Source: Nitrospinota bacterium (lineage in GTDB: Bacteria; Nitrospinota_A; UBA7883; JACRLM01). Taken from it: a stretch of DNA of 10,088 nt. The position numbers and the translations under genes were made by a program. Shown piece after piece: positions 4,970 to 10,088 of this stretch (position 1 is its first letter; the number at the start of each line of letters is the position of its first letter). A model generated the notes under the pieces. The model ran no database searches. It saw only the letters and a list, made by a program, of their open reading frames with translations, and had not been told where the DNA came from. The stretch spans positions 1 through 10,088 of the forward strand of contig JADGAO010000113.1 of NCBI GenBank assembly GCA_015231995.1, written 5' to 3'.

Positions 4970-6556
4970 ATGCCAGTGGCTATAAACGTTTGTGTAATCG
5001 TTCCATGTTACAACAATCCCGAAACAATTTCCGGCGTGGTCGGCGACGCCGCCGGATCGGGGTTTCCGGTGATAGTGGTTGACGATGGCTCGACGAATCC
5101 ACTGCCGGATATGAGGGACGCGACGGTTGTCCGGCATGATGTGAACAGGGGCAAGGGAGCCGCGATTCTCACCGGAGCGCGTTTGGCGCGTGAACGTGGA
5201 GCCACCCATATCATCACGATGGACGCCGATGGCCAGCATCTGGGAGTGGACATCCCGGCCCTCGTCGCCGTGGCGGAAAAAGAGCCGGACGCGCTTGTAG
5301 TTGGAGTCAGAGACTTCGACGGTGAGAACATCCCCGCTTCGAGCCGATACGGGCGCGAGTGGTCCAATCTATGGATAACATTCCACAACGGCGAGAGGTG
5401 CCTGGACGCTCTCTCTGGATTCCGCCTGTATCCCATTGACCGTCTTTTAGAGTGCGCCCCGAAAAGCGACGGGTTCGAATCGGAAGCGGAGACGCTGATT
5501 CTGTGGGGACGGTTTGAATGGCCTATCCGTTGGGTCGGCGTCAAGGTTGTGTACGCGCCGCCTGGGGAACGGGTCAGCCACTTCCGAAAGGGGCGCGACA
5601 ACTGGCGACTCACCAAGCTTCACACCCGGTTCTTTTTCGGGTCGCTCTGGCGCAAGGTGACGGGGCGGCGCAACACAAAAACCTCCTGGGTAAAAAAACC
5701 GCGTGGCCTCCCGCTGGCCTATCGTTTCATGGAATTTTCCATCAAGATGGCGGGCAGACGATCGGCCTATGTGGTTGCGTGGTTTGTTGTCCCCTACTTC
5801 TACCTATTCGCGCCGGAGGCCACGCGCAACATTATACGATTTTTGAAAAGAGCCGCTGGAAGCTCCTCGGTAACGGCCATCTCCGTCTATCAGGCTTTTG
5901 CGGTTTCGCTGATTGACCGAGTGGCGCGGGTGAGCGGAAGCCAGACCGGACTGTATCAGGTAGCGCCAGACCGGGAGTTGATGAGAAAAACGGTCGTTGA
6001 TAATGGCAGGGTGATATTCCTCTCGGCCCACTTCGGCCATTGGGATGTCGGGATGCGGTTCGCCATTGACAGTGGGTTCAATGTTGCGGCATTAATGAAC
6101 CGGGATCAGGCCGATTTCGCCCAGGCGTATTTCGAACGAGCGGACATTGGCAAACCTCGCGTTCTTGCTGTGGACGAAGGCCGTGGAGTGGTGGACATCG
6201 TCAACGCGCTCAACGAAGGGCTTAGCGTCGCCATGCACGGCGACCGTATCATGCGAGGCCAGCGCCCGGTTAGCGTAAATTTTCTTGGCGAGCAGGTGGA
6301 TATCCCATCAGGCCCATACCAGGTGGCGTATGTGACAGGGACGGCTATCTTGCCGGTGTTCTGCGTTAAAACAGGGGTTGATGAAGTTACTATTGAGATG
6401 GCGGAGCCTATCATCCCGTTAAAGACATCGCGTAACGGACGGGATGCGGAAATCGCAAGAATGGCAAACCTTTACACCGAGGCTCTGGAAAAGGTTGTGA
6501 AAACGCATCCAGAGCAATGGTTCAACTTTCACGATTTTTTCGGTGACGACAGATGA
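4970..6556 (+). CDS. glycosyltransferase family 2 / lipid A-type acyltransferase fusion (ApeJ-like)
   Basis: A 528-residue two-domain protein. Residues about 5-225 are a GT-A family 2 glycosyltransferase: IVPCYNN (10-16), VVDDGS (36-41), NRGKGAA (59-65), and the metal-binding DADGQH (85-90, D85 and D87). Residues about 255-525 resemble LpxL/LpxM (HtrB) acyltransferases: HFGHWD (354-359) gives the HX4D catalytic pair, and HPEQWFNF (513-520) is the family's C-terminal PxxW motif. A hydrophobic segment at about 266-281 should attach it to the inner membrane. This fusion is characteristic of ApeJ in APE clusters, so the architecture is expected. It probably glycosylates and acylates the membrane lipid anchor of the product. 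ATG 4970 has AAGG five bases upstream (4962-4965). It ends in an ATGA overlap with the LolA-like gene. Donor sugar and acceptor cannot be read from the sequence. Confidence 0.88.
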   Translation: MPVAINVCVIVPCYNNPETISGVVGDAAGSGFPVIVVDDGSTNPLPDMRDATVVRHDVNRGKGAAILTGARLARERGATHIITMDADGQHLGVDIPALVAVAEKEPDALVVGVRDFDGENIPASSRYGREWSNLWITFHNGERCLDALSGFRLYPIDRLLECAPKSDGFESEAETLILWGRFEWPIRWVGVKVVYAPPGERVSHFRKGRDNWRLTKLHTRFFFGSLWRKVTGRRNTKTSWVKKPRGLPLAYRFMEFSIKMAGRRSAYVVAWFVVPYFYLFAPEATRNIIRFLKRAAGSSSVTAISVYQAFAVSLIDRVARVSGSQTGLYQVAPDRELMRKTVVDNGRVIFLSAHFGHWDVGMRFAIDSGFNVAALMNRDQADFAQAYFERADIGKPRVLAVDEGRGVVDIVNALNEGLSVAMHGDRIMRGQRPVSVNFLGEQVDIPSGPYQVAYVTGTAILPVFCVKTGVDEVTIEMAEPIIPLKTSRNGRDAEIARMANLYTEALEKVVKTHPEQWFNFHDFFGDDR

Positions 6557-7158
6557 ATTATTTCGCCGCGCTTATGTTCGTAGCGATCGCCGCCAGCGGA
6601 GCCGACACAAGCGTCGAAACTTTGCATAACGAGATAGCCAAGAACAAAACCCTATCAGCTTCGTTCCGGCAAACCCAGACTCTAAAGGAATTCAAGGAGC
6701 CGATAGTCAGCCGTGGGCGTTTAAGTTACCGTGCGCCCAACCAACTGCGATGGGAAACCGACACGCCTTACAAAGTAATCATGGTGATTGACGGAACCTC
6801 CATGACCACGTTCTACCCGGAGCTTAAGCATAAAGAGACGAAGAACCTCGCCACCGACAAGATGGCCGGTTTTATGGTCAATCAGATCATCCAGTTCATC
6901 AAGGGGGACTTCGCCAAACTCGCAGAGCGGTTTGATGTTCGGATCAGCGAACCCAAACCGGGCAGTCATGAGGTGAAGCTCAAACCGAAGGGTGTTACGG
7001 CGTCCGGCCCGTTGACTGGTATCACGCTCCGGTTCGCCTCCTACATTCTGGAAGAGACGATCATCGAGGGTAAAGACGGCGGCGGCTCCGTCATAGAGTT
7101 TTCCGATGTGACGCCGAATCCGGCTCTTTCCGACGCTCTTTTCTCCATTCCTAAATGA
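6553..7158 (+). CDS. LolA-like outer-membrane lipoprotein carrier protein (ApeL-like)
   Basis: A 201-residue periplasmic protein of the LolA/LolB-like fold, which carries lipidated cargo in a hydrophobic cavity. Matching features are the N-terminal helix region LHNEIAKNKTLSASFRQTQ (24-42), SRGRLSYRAPNQLRWETDTP (53-72), equivalent to LolA's GxLxxxxPxxxRWxxxxP, and VIDGTSMTTFYPEL (78-91). The signal peptide is short (about 1-17, ending SGA) and lacks the usual early Lys/Arg. Length is normal for the family. It overlaps the preceding and following genes by ATGA on both sides, so it is made together with the ApeJ-like enzyme and the exporter. In APE clusters this is ApeL. It most likely shuttles the exporter's lipid product across the periplasm. 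A housekeeping LolA is unlikely because LolCDE is not adjacent and an MMPL exporter is. Confidence 0.85.
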   Translation: MNYFAALMFVAIAASGADTSVETLHNEIAKNKTLSASFRQTQTLKEFKEPIVSRGRLSYRAPNQLRWETDTPYKVIMVIDGTSMTTFYPELKHKETKNLATDKMAGFMVNQIIQFIKGDFAKLAERFDVRISEPKPGSHEVKLKPKGVTASGPLTGITLRFASYILEETIIEGKDGGGSVIEFSDVTPNPALSDALFSIPK

Positions 7159-9878
7159 ACAAAAAGCTCCTGATTTACGGATTGGCCGCCGTCTCAATAG
7201 CCGCTGTCTCTCTTCCATACGCGCTGTCGCTGAAGATAAAAACCGACATCGCCTCACTGCTCCCAAAAGGCGGCGCGTTCACAGCCGCGCAGTCGGCTGT
7301 CGAATTTCCGGCGTTCAAATCCATCACCGTGATGATCGAATCGCCAACGCCCTTGCTTCCATCGGGAGAGTACGGAGCGGCGATTGACGGGCTGGCCGCA
7401 GATATCCGCAAGCTCGATGGAGTAGCCACAGCGCGAGCCGGAATGAACGACGAGGAAAAGACGACGCTGTTCGGGACGCTTTTTGCCAGCCGGTTTTATC
7501 TTGCCGGTTACGACGAGACGACAGCCCTGCGAACGATCCAACTCCTGCCGATGAAATTGACCCTGCCGGGCGGGGACGCGCTCCGGGCGACAATCGGAGC
7601 CGATCCTATCGGATTGACGGAACAGCTCACAGCGATATTGCAGGGCGGTTCACGCGGCTCCATGGATTTGGTTGACGGACGGTTCGCCGACGATGAGGGG
7701 AAACGCGCTTTTATTATTGTCCGCGCCCGTGATGGCTACCGTGGCATCGAAAAGTTGGAGCCGCTGATCGCCGATATCGAACGCATTTCCTCAGACGACT
7801 TTTTGAAACGGTTCCCAAACGGGACGAAAATCGCCGTAACGGGGGGAGCGGCTTTGGCTTCCGACTCCGCAGGGATAATGAAAGACGATTTGAGCCGGGC
7901 CGCAGTTTTGAGCGTGGCCGGGCTTTTGCTGTTTTTTATTTTTATCCTTCGCAGTTTGAGGCTTCCACTGCTGTTCATTCCGCCTGTGGCTGTAGGGGCG
8001 TTGGCGGGAATGGCTGGAGTGTCGCTTATCCAGGGGGAGATACACGGCCTCACGCTAGGATTCGGCATCGCGCTTATCGGCCTGTGCGACGACTACCTTA
8101 TGCACGTCATCGTGGCATACAGCATGAGGGGCGATATGAAGAAGGCGGTCTCCGAGGTTTTCCCCTCCATCGCCATTGCTTTCGTCTCGACGTTGTGCTC
8201 GCTGGTCGCCCTCTCCTTTTCGGGTCTTCCGGTGATAAAGGAAATAGCCATACTGGGAATCATCGGGTTGTCAGCCGCGTTTTTCGTCTCGATGACGTTC
8301 AGCGTCGCATTGTCCGAACGTTTTCGGCTGGCTCCCAAACTCACGCAGGCGGTGACTGTGGATAAGAGGCCCGGTATTGTTTTTACAGTCTCCGTGATTT
8401 TGGTCACGGTCGTTCTCGGCTTTTTTGCGACCCGGATAAGCTATGACGGAAATTTGAAACGCCTCAACGCAAACCATCCCGAAGTGGAATCTGCGTTCAA
8501 GCGTATGCGCCAATCACTCGAAGGCGGCGGTACGCGCTGGATCGCCGTCAGCTCCGGCAGGGATGAGGAAGAAGCCTATTCCGCGTGTGAAAGGTTGGCA
8601 GAAGCTCTCGACGCAAAGGGGCTTCCCCACACAGCTCCATGCGGCGTCACGCCCCCACTCTCGCGGCAATTGAAAAACCTTGAGAGCTACCGCGCCCTTG
8701 ACCGCAACAAGTTTTACGCCACAGCCGAGTCTGCTGGAATGCGGCCGGAAGCGTTTGCTCCGTTTTTCCATGCGCTCGACTCCACGCTTGCCGGAAGGGT
8801 CAAACCGCTAACCGCTGTCTCGCTTCCACCGTCGTTCCTCAAAGAGGCTATCGAGGACGCGACTTTCCGTAGCGAGAAAGGCGTGTCGCTGATGACGGTC
8901 ATTCAATCAAATAACGCCGCGCCAATCAAAGTCGCCATGAATTCCGCTAGCGGCAGTTTTCTTTTCGACTTCTCGGAGGTAGAGAACGGGATAGTGGCCC
9001 TTCTAAAAAAGGAATTGCCGCTACTGCTTGCCGCCTGTGTCCTGCTTATCTGGATATGCCTGTCGTTTTATTACCGCAACCTTTGGCGGGCGTTCATGTC
9101 GCTGATCCCCCCTGCCCTCTCCCTTATCTGGTTGCTGGGCGCTCTTAATATTTTCGGCCATGACGTTAATGCGGTGGTGGTCTGTTGCATCATTTTCCAG
9201 TTTGGAATCGGCCTCGATTACGCGGCATATACCCTTAGTCACGGCGGCGAATCCGGCGATCATTCCCTCAGCCAGACCGCAATCCGGTTTTCAGCGGCCA
9301 GCACCATCATCTCTTTCGGAGCGCTTCTTACAGCGTCAAATCCGGCTCTGTTCGTCATCGGATTGTCCATCTGCGCCGGGATTCTCGGATCCATGTTCAT
9401 CTCCCGGCTTTTCACTCTTCTGCCGATGGCGCTTTTTATAATCATATTTGGAACAGGATGCGCGTCGAGCCGGGTTGCGCCGCTGGTTGCCGAACCTGTG
9501 ACTTTCACTGGAACCGTCGAGCTTGCAAGGCCGAATGGAGCAGTGCGGGTTTATCTATCACGCCTGGCTCTTGACCGGGGCGGATACCGGCTCGCCCTTC
9601 TGATTCCGCCGGGCATCCCATACCTTATCGCCGAAAGCGATGGAAGCAGAGTCCGCGCAAACTGCTCCATCTCCACATCCGCGTGCCTTTACGACGCGCA
9701 GATTTTAACCAAAGCCATGAAACGGATTTTCGATGGGGAAACTGGAAATGGCGAATGGTCGGGGCCGGGTTACACAATCAGACGTGAGCCTCACGATGGC
9801 AGATGGAGAACCATGCGAAAGATCGAATACCGGGAAGAACGGGGATATCTTTTTAGATTCATTCCGTCCGGCGGTTAA
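7155..9878 (+). CDS. MMPL/RND-type exporter fused to a C-terminal lipoprotein-like domain (ApeM-ApeN-like fusion)
   Basis: A 907-residue protein. The first ~757 residues are an MMPL-type RND exporter: one N-terminal membrane segment (about 5-26), a periplasmic domain, a membrane block at about 249-427, a second periplasmic domain, and a membrane block at about 618-757. Both transmembrane aspartate motifs are present: GLCDDY (309-314) and GIGLDY (684-689, D688). It would drive export of the lipid product across the inner membrane using proton motive force. After the last helix the frame continues into MALFIIIFGTGCAS (758-771), which looks like the end of a lipoprotein signal with a lipobox-like cysteine at C769. 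A soluble domain of about 138 residues follows. In APE clusters the exporter (ApeM) and the lipoprotein (ApeN, DUF3261) are separate neighbours, so this reads as a fusion. The C-terminal part is shorter than I expect for DUF3261, and its family call is tentative. Start ATG 7155 overlaps the LolA-like stop (ATGA). Confidence 0.85.
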   Translation: MNKKLLIYGLAAVSIAAVSLPYALSLKIKTDIASLLPKGGAFTAAQSAVEFPAFKSITVMIESPTPLLPSGEYGAAIDGLAADIRKLDGVATARAGMNDEEKTTLFGTLFASRFYLAGYDETTALRTIQLLPMKLTLPGGDALRATIGADPIGLTEQLTAILQGGSRGSMDLVDGRFADDEGKRAFIIVRARDGYRGIEKLEPLIADIERISSDDFLKRFPNGTKIAVTGGAALASDSAGIMKDDLSRAAVLSVAGLLLFFIFILRSLRLPLLFIPPVAVGALAGMAGVSLIQGEIHGLTLGFGIALIGLCDDYLMHVIVAYSMRGDMKKAVSEVFPSIAIAFVSTLCSLVALSFSGLPVIKEIAILGIIGLSAAFFVSMTFSVALSERFRLAPKLTQAVTVDKRPGIVFTVSVILVTVVLGFFATRISYDGNLKRLNANHPEVESAFKRMRQSLEGGGTRWIAVSSGRDEEEAYSACERLAEALDAKGLPHTAPCGVTPPLSRQLKNLESYRALDRNKFYATAESAGMRPEAFAPFFHALDSTLAGRVKPLTAVSLPPSFLKEAIEDATFRSEKGVSLMTVIQSNNAAPIKVAMNSASGSFLFDFSEVENGIVALLKKELPLLLAACVLLIWICLSFYYRNLWRAFMSLIPPALSLIWLLGALNIFGHDVNAVVVCCIIFQFGIGLDYAAYTLSHGGESGDHSLSQTAIRFSAASTIISFGALLTASNPALFVIGLSICAGILGSMFISRLFTLLPMALFIIIFGTGCASSRVAPLVAEPVTFTGTVELARPNGAVRVYLSRLALDRGGYRLALLIPPGIPYLIAESDGSRVRANCSISTSACLYDAQILTKAMKRIFDGETGNGEWSGPGYTIRREPHDGRWRTMRKIEYREERGYLFRFIPSGG

Positions 9879-9896
9879 TTCGATTTCCGAATTTGT

Positions 9897-9920
9897 AGGG
9901 GCCACCCGGTGGGTCGCCCT
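9897..9920 (+). terminator. GC-rich hairpin after the exporter gene (possible terminator)
   Basis: GGGCCACCC (9899-9907) and GGGTCGCCC (9911-9919) pair at eight of nine positions around a GGT loop, 20 bases after the TAA at 9876-9878. An outer A-T pair or G-T slip may extend it. It is followed by TTCTTC, with no clean T-run, so it may slow or end transcription only weakly. The GTAGGGG start also occurs at 3137-3143 before repeat copy 1, so it could belong to a dispersed repeat. Confidence 0.4.
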
Positions 9921-9925
9921 TCTTC

Positions 9926-10020
9926 ATTGTCATTCTGAGTAACGCGAAGAATCTATCGAAAGAATGTTTTATTCTACTTTGATCCTTCGGTCGCTAGAGC
10001 TCCCTCAGGATGACAACTTT
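9926..10020. repeat. 95-base palindromic MITE-like repeat, copy 2
   Basis: Same orientation as the copy at 3168-3262, ungapped, 86 of 95 positions identical. End repeats are TTGTCATTCTGAG (9927-9939) and CTCAGGATGACAA (10004-10016). It lies in the non-coding end of the window after the exporter gene and carries no ORF. The differences cluster in the middle while both ends are kept, as expected when the ends or the hairpin are what matters. Confidence 0.8.
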
Positions 10021-10024
10021 TGAC

Positions 10025-10042
10025 GCTCGGCGGGGTGTTCTT
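10025..10042 (+). repeat. 18-base exact repeat, copy 2
   Basis: Identical to 3101-3118, which there forms the left arm and loop of a terminator. Here the sequence continues as GTACATTGCAGGGCG, so the right arm is absent and no terminator stem forms. It may be a broken terminator copy, or a rearrangement relic beside repeat copy 2. The remaining bases to 10088 hold nothing I recognise. Confidence 0.6.
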
Positions 10043-10088
10043 GTACATTGCAGGGCGAAGCGAAGGCTCCTTCCTTTTCCCTCCCCGA

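Noticed and set aside
5008..5616. Minus-strand open frame of 202 codons
   Set aside because: It is a shadow of the glycosyltransferase domain; its composition is that of an antisense GC-rich frame, rich in Arg and Ser, with no domain.
6721..7266. Minus-strand open frame of 181 codons
   Set aside because: It is antisense to the LolA-like gene and the exporter start; no motif, no ribosome site.
3168..10020. Composite transposon bounded by the two 95-base repeats
   Set aside because: No transposase or integrase lies inside, the repeats have no obvious target duplications, and the genes between them fit the flanking pathway. Kept only as a module-rearrangement idea.

Overview
The window is about 10 kb of compact, moderately GC-rich bacterial DNA. 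Outer-membrane lipoprotein trafficking (LolA-like), a lipid A-type acyltransferase domain and an RND/MMPL exporter point to a Gram-negative. I cannot name the species. The dispersed short palindromic repeats (TGTCATTCTGAG type) are a kind seen in several environmental Gram-negative lineages, but they do not fix the taxon.

Most genes match the accessory and export part of an aryl polyene (APE)/xanthomonadin-like type II polyketide or fatty-acid-like locus. Block A (118-2178, plus strand) starts at a very good sigma70 promoter. It encodes an acyl carrier protein, a PlsC-type acyltransferase, an ApeP-like hot-dog protein and an ApeG-like (COG4648) membrane protein, all overlapping. Block B (4970-9878, plus strand) encodes an ApeJ-like glycosyltransferase/acyltransferase fusion, an ApeL-like LolA-family protein, and an MMPL exporter whose C-terminus continues into a lipoprotein-like domain. 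These genes also overlap by ATGA. Between the blocks lie an ApeI-like hot-dog dehydratase (minus strand, its 3' end overlapping block A), a small secreted YbjQ-like protein with its own promoter and terminator, and a cobalamin-binding radical SAM enzyme (minus strand).

Proposed division of labour, inferred from family membership: the acyl chain is carried on the ACP and dehydrated by the two hot-dog proteins, perhaps as a heterodimer. It is then transferred and glycosylated or acylated by the PlsC-like and ApeJ-like enzymes at the inner membrane, and moved outward by the MMPL exporter with LolA-like and lipoprotein partners. No ketosynthase, ketoreductase, ligase or aromatic starter enzyme is in the window, so the product cannot be named. 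The radical SAM enzyme is not a standard APE gene and could be an added tailoring step.

The most notable points are the continuous exporter-lipoprotein fusion (with an internal in-frame ATG that would begin a good lipoprotein signal peptide), the complementary loss of catalytic residues in the two hot-dog proteins, and a radical SAM gene bracketed by copies of one palindromic repeat family. Intergenic stretches (3064-3281, 4743-4969, 9879-10088) are each under 300 bases and are mostly filled by terminator-like hairpins and these repeats.
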